In this document: in pieces, positions 1 to 16,807 of the stretch
Layout: each line of letters starts with the position of its first letter
Numbering within the stretch: position 1 is the stretch's first letter
DNA from: Acanthamoeba sp. SK_2022b
Lineage: Eukaryota; Discosea; Longamoebia; Acanthamoebidae
Reading direction: 5' to 3'
Length of the DNA stretch: 21,822 bases
NCBI GenBank assembly: GCA_027943245.1
Contig: JANDJZ010000756.1
Span: forward strand, 1 to 21,822
Made by a program: the position numbers and the translations under genes
The notes under the pieces: model-generated
What the model was told of the DNA's origin: nothing
What the model saw: the letters and a program-made list of their open reading frames with translations, nothing else
The model's database searches: none

Positions 1-373
1 TCGCAGCAAGCACACCGCCGTCCACTACAACGGGTCCCTCTACATCTTTGGCGGGGACGACGGTAACTCGCGGCTAAACGACCTCTACCAGTTCATCATC
101 GGTACCCCCGCCTCTGCCTCTCCTGTTCGCCATCGCGAAGCGCTTGGTGGTCCTTCTCCTCCCGCCCTGCCCACCACTGACGTGTGCTGTGTAGCCAAGA
201 AGGAGTGGAGGAAGGTAAGCACGACGGGCAACCCGCCCAAGCCGCGCTACTACCACTCGGCCGTCGTCGAGGGCCCCTGCATGTACATATTCGGCGGCTA
301 CACGGACCAGAACCACAACGACACGTTCCAGTACCACTTCGGTCAGCCCCCACTCTTTGCGAGCACGCTTGCG

Positions 374-431
<58 letters not shown>

Positions 432-1564
432 TGTGCATGCTTGCGGCTGAGCGTGCGTTTCATGTGCGACTTGATGTGTATAGGCACGCGAGAGTGGACG
501 CAGCTGGAGTGCACGGGCGAGGTGCCGAGCCAGCGGTCGGGCCACAATGCGGTGATGTACAACGGATCCATGTACGTGTTTGGCGGCTACGACGGGAGCA
601 AGCGCCTCAACGACCTCTTCAAGCTCGACATCAGTGCGCTTCCCAGCCACCTCCTCGACTCAGCAGTAGTACTGGTTGTTGTTAAGGTGGCGGCTGATCC
701 AATCAATTGGATTGGTCGGCCTCACGGCGGGCACGGGCGCAGGCAAGCGCGAGTGGGAGGAGGTGGAGAGCACGGGAAAGGCGCCCACGAGCCGCTGCAA
801 CGCGTCGGCGGTCGTGATAGAGGGCTCGATGCTCGTCTTCGCCGGCCACTCGGGGGTCGCCACCAACGCCGATCTCTACGACTTCAATTTTGGCACGCAT
901 TCAAACGCTTGCGTGTGCGTGTGCGTGTGCGTGTGCGTGTGCGTGTGCGTGTGCGTGTGCGTGTGCGTGTGCGTGTGCGTGTGCGTGTGCGATTTGGCGT
1001 TCTTATTTTGGTCTGTGCACACAGCATCGCGCACCTGGTCTCAGCTCGAATGCTCGGGAGACGCGCCCTCGAAGCGACTCGGCCACACGAGCGTCTGCAA
1101 CCAGGGCCACATGTACATTTTTGCAGGTGCATGGCCCCCAAGCAATGCTTGGCATTTCACGCACGCGCATATCTCTTTGTGCACGCGGCAGGCCGCATCA
1201 TTATTGACACGCGCGCGCCTCTGGAATCCAAGGCACGGCGGCGAACACGTTCTGTAACGATCTGTACCGACTCAACGTCCAGAAGAAGGAGTGGGTCCTG
1301 ATTCGGACCACCGGCCAGACGCCGCTCTCGCGCTGCTACCACACGGCCGTGGTACGCGCTCCACCTGGGCCCCGCCCTCTCCCCAGTCCCACGCGACGCA
1401 GCGTTCGCTGTCTCGCCTGCGAGCTGATCGATATCGTGGTTGCGAGTCGACAGGTGGTGGACACCGTCATGTACATCTACGGCGGCGCTACGCTGGACGC
1501 CCACCCCCACGACCTCTACAGTTTTACCTTTGGTACACCGCACACGCACACGCACACGCACACG

Positions 1565-1597
<33 letters not shown>

Positions 1598-3854
1598 ACA
1601 CGCATACGCACACGCATACACGCACACGCACACGCACACGCACACGCACACGCGTACATCGCACACGCACGCCTGACGATACGATATTGTGTTCGTCCAA
1701 TCCGACAGCGGCGGTGGACCCGCCCTGCACGCTGAGCGACGACATGGGCGCTTTCCTCGAGAAGGGCGAGCTGGCCGACGTGACCTTCCTCGTCGACAAG
1801 GAGGCCATCCCCGCGCACAGCCTCATCCTACAAGTCCGGTGCGCACGCACTCACCACACATTCGCGCGCCAATGAGCGCTTAGTTGACGGCCGCACGCGC
1901 GCGCCACGCGGGGCGACAGGTGTCCGCAGCTCTATGAGCTCGCGGCCGAGGAGCTGCAGCGATCGAGCGCCGAGGGCAGCAGCGCCGGCGCCGGCAGGAG
2001 GCGGAAGGGGCTGGGCAAGGGCAAGGGCAAGGCCAAGAAGGACGAGCCGCCTCCGTCGGCGTCCACGGGCGCGCCCTCGCCCTCGGCCGTGCCCGTCGAG
2101 GTGGCCCTCCCCGACGTGTCCTCGGCCCAAGCCTTCCACCAGATCCTCTACTTCATCTACGCCGACGAGGTATTAAATAATTAATTTAATAATTAAATAC
2201 TATAAATATTAAAAAAATGATTTGAGGCTAATTGTTTTATTGAAATTGTGCTAGGTGCGCTTCACGCCCAAGATGACGCTGGCCCAGCTGTTTGAGTTGC
2301 TGGCGCTCGCCATGCGCTTCCGGTTGGACCGCTTCGTTCGTCTCTGCGAGCGCTACATCATGTACGACCACCCTCCCCGATTCCCGTTCCTTGATCGGCT
2401 AAGCGCAGCGATGCTCACGTTTTGTGTTGTGGTTGTGGTTGTGGTTGTGGTTGTGGTTGTTGTTGTGTTGTGGTTGTGTTGTGGTTGTGGTTGTTGTGGT
2501 TGTGTTGTGTTGTTGTTTGGCCAGATCGTCCGTGTCGCTGGACAACGTGATCGCGGTGCTCAAGCTGGTGCAGAACGAGAAGGGAGGGGTAGTGAGCACG
2601 CTCGTCAAGGAGTTCAGCATCATGTTTGTCCTGCGCCACTACCAGGACGTCATCGTCCAGCAGGCGTTCGAGACCGTCGAGCCGTCGCTGCTCGTGGAGA
2701 TCATGCGCCTCTACCAGCAGTTCACCGCCACCAAGTCCTCCAAGTACCAGGTGGGTCCATGCGTGTATTTCTTGTCGACTCAACCACGCCCACAGGCCTG
2801 AGACCTCTCTCCACTCTCTGCTTGCCTTTCGTTCAGGCGGCCGCGGCGGCCAGGCCCGTGGAGATCCCGCCGAGCAAGCTCGCCGACGACTTGGCCCGGT
2901 TGCGGCGCGACGAGAAGACCTGGGACTTCACCTTCTACGTGCGCGGTACACGCACACACGCACACGCCACACACGCACGCATAGACGCTCATGCGGGTAG
3001 CGCGCGTCTCGCAGGCAAACCGCTCGGGGCGCATCTGGCGGTGCTGTTGGCCCGCACGGGCTTCTTCCAGGGCGCCCTCCGGAGCGCGATGAAGGGCGGC
3101 GACCTCCACACGCGGCAGATGGAGGTCGTCATCGGCTCGGTCCAACCCACGCCCGAAGCCTTTGCCAGCTTCCTCGACTACCTCTACACAGGTCCGTTCT
3201 GTTTTTTCAGAAAAATGCAATAATTATTATTCGGTATATATTTATTATTTAAAAATAATAAATAATAAATTACTGGGCACAGGGCGAGTGGACACCCCGC
3301 CCGACGAAGCGGTCTACCTGCTCACGGCCTCGGGCTTCTACGGGCTGACCAACGACCGGCTCAAGGCCATCTGCAGCAAGCAGATCATTCTCAAGCTGCA
3401 CAGGTAAGAGGCCCTCCCCTACAACCTGCGTGCGGTGTAGTGCGTGTCCTAACGACGGTTGCAATGCAACACGCGCGTGGGCAGGAACAACATCCTGCGG
3501 GTGTTGGAGGCGGCGAGCGACGTGGGCGCCCGGCAGCTGAAGCACTTCGTGCTGGAGCAGGTGGTGAAGGACTTTGTGCACCTCATGCGCACGCAGGCCG
3601 ACCAGGTGCGCCAGCTGCCCAAGGGGCTCCTCGTCGACATCATGACCAGCCTCGCCCTCGCCCTGCCGCCCTCGCCTTCGGCTTCCTCGTCGTCTTCCTC
3701 GTCGTCATCGTCGTCATCGTCGTCGGCCGCGTCGTATCTCTCGTCGACCTCCTCCCCGGCCTCGGTTTCTTCGTCCTCGTCGCCCTCATTGCCCTCCCAA
3801 CACTCCGCGGGCCAGAGCGGGCTGGGCAGCGATCTCTCCGGCACCCGCACATGA
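1..3854 (+). CDS. LZTR1-like kelch / BTB-BACK / BTB-BACK protein (5'-partial)
   Basis: Probable substrate adaptor for a CUL3 ubiquitin ligase; the order kelch propeller, BTB, BACK, BTB, BACK is that of animal LZTR1, which acts on RAS-family GTPases (family knowledge; the target here is unknown). Spliced exons: 2-101, 195-341, 484-633, 743-892, 1025-1126, 1233-1351, 1454-1532, 1709-1838, 1920-2169, 2255-2361, 2525-2750, 2837-2945, 3015-3191, 3283-3403, 3485-3854. Phases close throughout and give 778 visible residues ending at TGA 3852-3854. Exons 1-7 carry kelch blades with motifs such as YIFGGDDG, YIFGGYTD, YVFGGYDG and YIYGG. BTB1 starts in exon 8 (LADVTFLVD..IPAHSLIL), is interrupted by a Lys/Gly/Pro-rich insert in exon 9 and is followed by BACK1 (exons 10-11). 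BTB2 lies in exons 12-13 (WDFTFYV..FFQGAL) and BACK2 in exons 14-15. A Ser-rich tail coded by TCG-type repeats precedes the stop. The intron after exon 4 uses a GC donor. The 5' end lies outside the window. Confidence 0.88.
375..430. repeat. (TG)n microsatellite in intron 2 of the LZTR1-like gene
   Basis: An uninterrupted TG run of 56 bases inside the intron between exons 2 (ends 341) and 3 (starts 484). It makes spurious Val-Cys reading frames. Confidence 0.95.
911..990. repeat. (GCGTGT)n hexanucleotide repeat in intron 4
   Basis: About 13 near-perfect hexamers between exons 4 and 5 of the LZTR1-like gene. The unit is the exact reverse complement of the hexamer in intron 7 (1540-1652); see findings. 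Confidence 0.95.
1540..1652. repeat. (ACACGC)n hexanucleotide repeat in intron 7
   Basis: A slightly impure array of CACACG units with scattered CGCACACG and CATACG variants. It fills most of the intron between exons 7 (ends 1532) and 8 (starts 1709). Confidence 0.93.
2421..2519. repeat. (TTGTGG)n repeat in intron 10
   Basis: G/T-only array of TTGTGG and TTGTG units filling the 3' two thirds of the intron between exons 10 (ends 2361) and 11 (starts 2525). It runs almost to the acceptor CCAG at 2521-2524. Confidence 0.92.
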
Positions 3855-3879
3855 CCCCTCCCTTCCGGAAATGTGCATC

Positions 3880-3885
3880 AATAAA
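3880..3885 (+). terminator. Polyadenylation signal of the LZTR1-like gene
   Basis: A canonical AATAAA lies 26 bases after the stop codon. The first copy of the long direct repeat starts almost immediately after it, so the 3' UTR is probably very short. Confidence 0.6.
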
Positions 3886-4238
3886 ATAATAATCTAATGC
3901 TTTTCTTGGTTTTCTTTCTCGCTCGTTTAAGAAAATCTGTTGCAATGTAATTTTGTCGCCCCTCATGCGGGAGACCTCACGAACCGAGACCTCCCACCGC
4001 CAGACGGCCGCTTGCTTGACAACTCTTCACCCTGATGGGTTCATCCCCATACCTGCCATTTAAAGGAAGTTTTTCCAGAGCCAAGTGAGCGCCTGTTGCG
4101 TGGTAATCATGAGGAATGTGACCTGCATTCCAGTCCCAACCGATCCCACAATGGCTGTCGCGGTTCCATCGTAGCCGTATTTAAGGCGTTCAAATCAGTA
4201 ATAAAGGGCAAGAGGTGGCAGCAAGGGCTGATGATGAG

Positions 4239-4341
4239 GAGGAAGCTTACCACAGACGGGGAGACGTCCTCGACAGCAGTAAATTCCTCGGAGGAGCTTA
4301 CCACAGGCCGGGAGACGTCTCGCCAGCAGTAAATCCCTCTG
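4239..4341. repeat. Tandem duplication of about 50 bp inside direct repeat copy 1
   Basis: Two adjacent units share GAGCTTACCACAG, GGGAGACGTC and CAGCAGTAAAT in the same order: 4239-4290 and 4292-4341. The same pair is present in copy 2, so the tandem duplication predates the long duplication. Confidence 0.85.
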
Positions 4342-4489
4342 AAGCCCGCTACCTCGACTCCTCTTTTTTCTTGTTGCTCCTCCCTTCTTCTCCTTCTTCA
4401 ATATGTTTAGCCATGCGCGCAAGTCAACAAAGTTGTATCTTTGCTCTCTTCACAGCAGAGAACATTCAGGCAGGTCAACGAATTATAAC

Positions 4490-4632
4490 CTCACGCTCAT
4501 ACCCACCTCAAGCGGGAGTCATCCCACGCAAGTTCTCCACCATGAGAGCCAAGAATTAGGCTCAAGCTCATACCCCACTCCTAGATAGTGGGAGTCATCC
4601 GCTCAAGTTCTCCACCACGAGCGCCAAGAATA
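4490..4632. repeat. Tandem duplication of about 71 bp, only in copy 1
   Basis: Units 4490-4560 and 4561-4632 both run CTCA[C/A]GCTCATACCC, then GGGAGTCATCC, CAAGTTCTCCACCA and GCCAAGAAT in the same order. Copy 2 has a different, spaced duplication of the CCAAGAATAG part, so this region changed after the long duplication. Confidence 0.75.
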
Positions 4633-4748
4633 GACTTTCCCGTTATGGTTGTCCGTTTTTACGCGGAAGCGACGCCCTGTGACCTTTTTTGCGTTTTTGG
4701 AAATGCAGGGCAAAGATGGAAAGAAAAGAGTGAGTTTTTGGCTTGGCG

Positions 4749-5267
4749 TCTCCACAGGAGTTGCCTGAGACAAAGAAGATGGCTCAGGTAGCACAGCTTG
4801 GCTTCATGAAGAGCAAGAAGCTGAAGCTGTGCCCCACATCTTTGTGGGCTTATGGCTGTGGCTGGTGCACAGAGGTTCAGTAGTGCTTTGTCTGACACTG
4901 ACAAGCAGCACAGTGTGGTGCAGTAAAAAGCTTGTTGTGTGTGTGTGTGTGCAATCATTTGGGCAGGCCTACTACCAGCATCAGCTTAAGTGTGAAGATG
5001 AACTACAGGGCCTTCTTGCTGCTTGGCCTGCATCAGGTGGGCTGCCTTCAAGCAACACACAGCATCCAGTATGTCTGCCTATAGTCTTCAAGCCATCTCT
5101 TGAACAACTGCTCTTGTATTGAGAAGTGGTGCATCACCATATACTACTTGCTATCACTGCACACTGACTTTGCACAACAGCTGATCCACCTCATGGCTTA
5201 CTGTGAGGGCAACTTTTGTTCTGTTTGTTAATACTCAATCAGCTGCAAGGCCAACCTGAAGGAGAGC
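4749..5267. other. CpG-free segment between the long repeats
   Basis: Reading every base from 4749 to 5267 I find no CG dinucleotide, whereas the flanks and all genes here are rich in CpG. The segment is full of TG and CA (for example CAGCATCAGC, TGCTGCTTGG) and holds a short (TG)n run at about 4936-4951. No gene is recognised: all frames are broken by stops. The pattern fits a methylated relic whose CpGs have decayed, or DNA of different origin. Confidence 0.8.
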
Positions 5268-5295
5268 CGGCAGCTGCTCAGCACAGCTAAGATAA

Positions 5296-6117
5296 TCAGC
5301 TTGCCTGCCCAGCCGCCTAAAGCTGCAGGAAGCTGCCTGACATGAGGACGAGGTTGATGAGGAGTATTGACTGAGCGAGGTAGACAGCGAGACAGGTCGT
5401 GTGCACACTCATCACTCAAGTGGTAACTGCAAGCTCATTGCCAACCATTCGTGACGTGATTGAGGAGTCAAGCGCGACCAAGAGCAGGAGGCCCAGGAAG
5501 AAGAAGAACTAAGGGCCACCCAGAGAGCGCGAGATTGAGGAGGCTTAAAGGCGCCGTTAGTTGCAGATGATCTACCAGGAGCAACAAATCAGCAACTTCG
5601 ACTGATGGACAGTCACAATGGAACCTACAGAGCAACAGGAGGCCCTTCAGATGTCCCTCGCCATGCAGCAACAAAAGCTGTGAGACTGCATGCTAGCCAA
5701 AGGCCTTGATCGAAGAGGAAGAACTCCCGTGACACTGGCAACCTTCAAGTTGACGAAAGGGCCCACCTGGGTGAGTCGCAAGGGCAAGGAAAAAGTCATG
5801 ACGCGGAGCAGGTGGACCACGCAGAGCTGGCTGAAGCCCAGTGCCTGTCGCAGCTCTTTATGCAGCTACGTAGTGGTAGGACGTGTCCATCAACAACGAG
5901 TAAAGCATTTTTCTTGGTTTTCTTTTTCACGCCTCGTTCGAGAAAAGCGGTTGCAATGGAATTTTGTCGCCCCTCATGCGGGAGACCTCGCGAACTGAGA
6001 CTCCCCACTGCTTCTCAGTCTCTTGGTTGTGAACTCTTCTCTCGTGCGGGTTTAGCCCAAGGACGGCCAATTATTGAATGTTTTTCCAGAGCCAAGCGAG
6101 CGCCTGTTGCGTGGTAA
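5296..6117 (+). pseudogene. Possible coding relic interrupted only by TGA codons
   Basis: In the frame starting at 5296 there is no TAA or TAG until TAA at 6115-6117, but six in-frame TGA codons occur (5338, 5368, 5452, 5461, 5536, 5707). The product would be acidic and Gln-rich at first (EDEVDEEY, RDQEQEAQEEEEL), and its last part runs into copy 2 of the long repeat. Several TGAs could derive from CGA by C-to-T decay, in line with the adjacent CpG-free segment. No family is recognised. An open frame in GC-rich noncoding DNA is a real alternative. Confidence 0.25.
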
Positions 6118-6830
6118 TCATGAGGAATGTGACCTGCATTCCAGTCTCAACCGATCCCACAATGGCCAGCACACTTCCATTGTAGCCGTATTTAAGGCGT
6201 TCAAAACAGTAATAAAGGGCAAGAGGTGGCAGCAAGGGCTGATGATGAGGAGGAAGCTTACTACAGACGGGGAGACGTCCTCGACAGCAGTAAATTCCTC
6301 GGAGGAGCTTACCACAGGCCGGGAGACGTCTCGCCAGCAGTAAATCCCTCTGAAGCCCGCTACCTCGACTCCCTTTTTTTTTCTTGTTGCTCCTTCCTTC
6401 TTCTTCTCCTCCTTCTTCAACTTGTTTGCCGCCAGCTCGTTGACGTAAATTATAGCTTGTCGAGGATGGGCAAGTTCATAACGCGCCACTACTTGATAAC
6501 GATCGAGTAGTCCTGCACAGGTATGCGGGCCAAGAATAGGGCTTCCCCAACAACCGCCACGCAAACCATTGACTACACCCGTGTGGCCACATGGGAGTGC
6601 ATCCTCTCTCGGAAGGTTGCTGTTAGGTGTGCCGACAGCCCGCCTCCCTTGGCGAGGCCAACGACAAGCCAACACACCTCCTCTTGCTAACGATTACATC
6701 CCGCGCAGGTTCTTCTTCCGCCATCAGCGCCAAGAATAGGGCTTCCTGTTTTGGTTGTCCTTTTTTTACGCGGAAGTGACGCCCTTTTGTCCTTTTTTGC
6801 GGTTTTGGAAATGGATGGGAGAAATAAGAA
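5905..6830. repeat. Long direct repeat, copy 2
   Basis: Second copy of the repeat at 3890-4740, same orientation, offset 2011 bases in the central block. That block differs by only a few substitutions over about 300 bases, so the duplication or gene conversion looks recent there. Copy 2 carries extra single-copy sequence at about 6430-6720, where the motif CCAAGAATAGGGCTTCC occurs twice (near 6526 and 6730). An ORF of about 78-89 codons is shared with copy 1 but matches no family I recognise. From 6831 to 6974 I see no gene. Confidence 0.85.
6250..6352. repeat. Tandem duplication of about 50 bp inside direct repeat copy 2
   Basis: Same two-unit structure as at 4239-4341, with one obvious substitution (CTTACTACAG for CTTACCACAG). 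Confidence 0.85.
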
Positions 6831-6974
6831 AAAAGATCGACTGAGCGAAGTCTTTCTCTAAGCGTAGTTCTCTTTATATGTAGCAGCTCTCAAGGGTATG
6901 ACGCAAGGCCCTGGTTCAATGCGAGCTAGAGCTTGCGGATAGTGTTCCATTACGCACGGATTGAGGTTGAGCAA

Positions 6975-7732
6975 TCATGGCGCCGCCATCATATCAACTG
7001 AGGTCTGGTGGACAGAGAGCGTAGCAAAGAATCGTTTAGCCTGCTCGATCGTTAGCTGGCCCAGAGTCCGGTGGTGTCTGATCGCCCAGCCCTGGTCTTC
7101 GTTCTCTTCCTTCCACGCCTCCAGCTCGTCCACTGTGTTGAAGTACAGGCTCTCTTTCTTTTTCTTGGCCTGAGTGTTTCACAAGACGAACACAGCCCTG
7201 TGAGCTGTCTTTCTACCAAGCTAGTCGGAGCCGCGACACTCAAGGAGCCACATGCGTACAGAGGCTACTGGGAAGACAAACTCGGTGTAGAAGCCTGAGC
7301 TCAGGAGTTCAACTGGCCAGGCTTTTTTGATGACGGTTTTGATGACCGCCCTCATCCTAGCGCCTTCACCGTTCTGCGGTGAACTTGATGTGGTCAGCTC
7401 CTTTTCTCACGCGGCATGCACGCCAACTAACCAACCTGGTCGGTCATCAGCATCACCTTGCCGTAGCGCAACTTCGCCGGCAGGCCCAAGATGTCCACGA
7501 GGTGGCCAACCTCAGGATACTCGCTCCGGAGCTGGTTGAGCGTCGATTGGCTGGCCTCGTCCACCTGGGGGAGTTCATGCAGGGAGTACACGCCGTACAG
7601 CTCCCTCCCTCCCTCCGTGGCTGAAAGCCCGGCCACCGCCGCAACTTTGGCTGCGTCTCCCTGGGTCAGGATCAACGTGGACTCGTGCGCGTAGATGCCC
7701 CCTGCGCAGTAGGCGTCACACAACCCAGGGAC
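6975..7732 (-). pseudogene. DNA topoisomerase II relic (TOPRIM and following region)
   Basis: Three homologous blocks in order on the minus strand. Block A (7732-7436) reads VPGLCDAYCAGG, STLILTQGDAAK, VAGLS and LRYGKVMLMTDQ, the counterpart of topoisomerase II IPKLDDANDAGG, CTLILTEGDSAK, LRYGKIMIMTDQ. Block B (7356-7260) holds AWPVELLSSGFYTEFV (family: NWPSLLKLPGFLQEFI). Block C (7169-6975) holds YFNTVDELEAWKEEN and LGQLTIEQAKRFF (family: the region before and around YYKGLGTSTSKEAKEYF). Blocks are separated by apparent GT-AG introns (7435-7357 and 7259-7170), so this came from an intron-bearing gene, not from retrotransposition. Signs of death: the catalytic Glu of EGDSA is Gln, the DQDQDGSH stretch is altered, a frameshift lies at the start of block B, KGLG is lost, and ATPase, DNA-gate and C-terminal parts are absent. 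Confidence 0.75.
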
Positions 7733-7828
7733 GTGGAGTTGTCTTAGACTCCGCATACACGTCCTCTCTCTTCTCTGCATCCTCCTGTTTCAGTTTGAAC
7801 AACAAAATGAAAATCTGTTCTTGGAAGA

Positions 7829-7834
7829 TTTATT
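7829..7834 (-). terminator. Polyadenylation signal of the receptor gene
   Basis: TTTATT on the plus strand reads AATAAA on the coding strand, about 75 bases downstream of the receptor stop codon at 7912-7910. Confidence 0.55.
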
Positions 7835-7909
7835 TGTTACGAAAATAATAAGCAACACATTATCTTGTGCTTCTCGTCTTCAACAGCCGCCACTCGAATT
7901 GAGGTCGAT

Positions 7910-15748
<7,839 letters not shown>

Positions 15749-16211
15749 AGTTGTGGCTGCTGGCGCCAGAGGTCGACGTGATGAACCAACCGAGGACAAA
15801 AACTGGAACTCCTCTGGGCACGTTTCACCCTAAACCCCATTTTGTCTTAGTGGGTCACCATGGTAGCCAAACCAACTATCGTACCTCTTTCCATTTTATG
15901 AAGAGAGGCGCCACGTCTTGGCTTATCAAAAAAAAATTAAAAAGTAAAGTTTAAGTCTTGGCCAAGACTTTTTGATAAAAAAAAAATAAAAAATAAAGGT
16001 CGGCAGTATGATGCGCAGAGGCGGACGTGTGTCGTGGGTTCTACAACCATGTTTTCGCATGCCCAAACCAAGCACTTGCCGCAAGTACGAATTTGGTCCT
16101 CGGTGGCCTGCGAAGAGTTAACAAGAAAAAGGAGAAAAAGGCAAAGAAAGAAACCTAAACTTTGAGTCTTTTGTATCCGCACGTGTGGGTACCAGTACTC
16201 GCATCTTACAC
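15749..16211. promoter_or_regulatory. Divergent promoter region between receptor and PCMT
   Basis: The two start codons point away from each other across 463 bases, so both promoters should lie here. The centre is A/T-rich (about 15929-16000) and contains the palindrome listed separately. No clear TATA box was identified. An ORF on the minus strand (16182-15937) looks signal-peptide-like but has no ATG start, so I do not call a gene. Confidence 0.45.
15923..15978. repeat. Nested inverted repeat with a perfect 18-bp palindrome
   Basis: AAGTCTTGGCCAAGACTT at 15953-15970 is perfectly self-complementary. Outer arms TTATCAAAAA (15923-15932) and TTTTTGATAA (15969-15978) are also exact reverse complements. 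The motif GTCTTGGC also occurs at 15915-15922. It sits in the divergent intergenic region and could be a cruciform or a dimeric factor site. Confidence 0.8.
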
Positions 16212-16755
16212 ATGGAGCACTCGTGGAAGGCCGAATGCCGCTCCAATGACGAACTCATTTACACCCTACGCTGTGCGTTCCGGCCCATTTATTATTTTAT
16301 TTTTATTTTTATTATACATTTATTGACAATCTGTCAAGCGTACGGCCTGGTCAAGTCGAAGCGGGTGGAGGCCGCGATGCGGGCGGTAGACCGAGGCCAC
16401 TACTCCACCGATCCCGACCAGGCCTACTGTGATCGACCACACAGCATCGGCTGCTGTACGTCTCCTGTCATGTGCGTGTATGTCATCCGCGCTCACCCAC
16501 GCCGGCAGCACAAACGATCTCGGCGCCGCACATGCACGCGATGTGTCTCGAGCTGTTGCACGACCATGCCGTCCCTGGGTACTGCTACAGGCCACCACCC
16601 TCGTCGTCAACGGTGATGGTGGTGGTCCCACCCTGTTGACGAGAGCATGACGTGACAGAGCCAAGGTGCTGGACGTCGGCTCGGGCAGCGGCTACCTCTG
16701 TGCGTGCCTCGGCCACATGGTGGGCGACAAGGGCAAGGTCATCGGCATCGACAGG

Positions 16756-16807
<52 letters not shown>

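Larger units (their letters stand above)
3890..4740. repeat. Long direct repeat, copy 1
   Basis: Matches 5905-6830 in blocks. The first block starts at CTTGGTTTTCTTT and includes GTCGCCCCTCATGCGGGAGACCTC (near 3953 and 5965). After a diverged stretch, a nearly identical block runs from TTTTTCCAGAGCCAAG (about 4071 and 6080) to the pyrimidine-rich TTCTTGTTGCTCC area (about 4390 and 6400). A third block runs from GCGCCAAGAATAG (4621 and 6727) to TTTTTGGAAATG. No terminal inverted repeats or target-site duplications were found and no transposase is visible. It could be a segmental duplication or a non-autonomous element. Confidence 0.85.

Noticed and set aside
357..1301. Long open frames through the TG, GTGCGT and CACACG arrays (also near 9810-10415 and 16704-17288)
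   Set aside because: They read through intronic microsatellites as Val-Cys, His-Thr or Arg-Val repeats, and the kelch, cyclase and PCMT exons on either side splice around them in phase.
4096..4332. A 78-codon ORF conserved between the two long repeats
   Set aside because: Identity is equally high in the surrounding noncoding repeat, so conservation reflects recent duplication. No family is recognised.
4239..4341. CRISPR-like spaced repeats
   Set aside because: Only two units, directly adjacent, with no spacers. The genome context is eukaryotic.
4778..4884. tRNA- or SINE-like pol III boxes (TGGCTCAGGTAG and GGTTCAGTAG)
   Set aside because: Spacing is about 95 bases, no cloverleaf can be drawn, and both motifs are short enough to occur by chance.
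15937..16182. Small secreted Cys-containing protein on the minus strand
   Set aside because: The frame starts with GTG, has no ATG before the hydrophobic stretch, and its end runs through the A-rich palindrome region.
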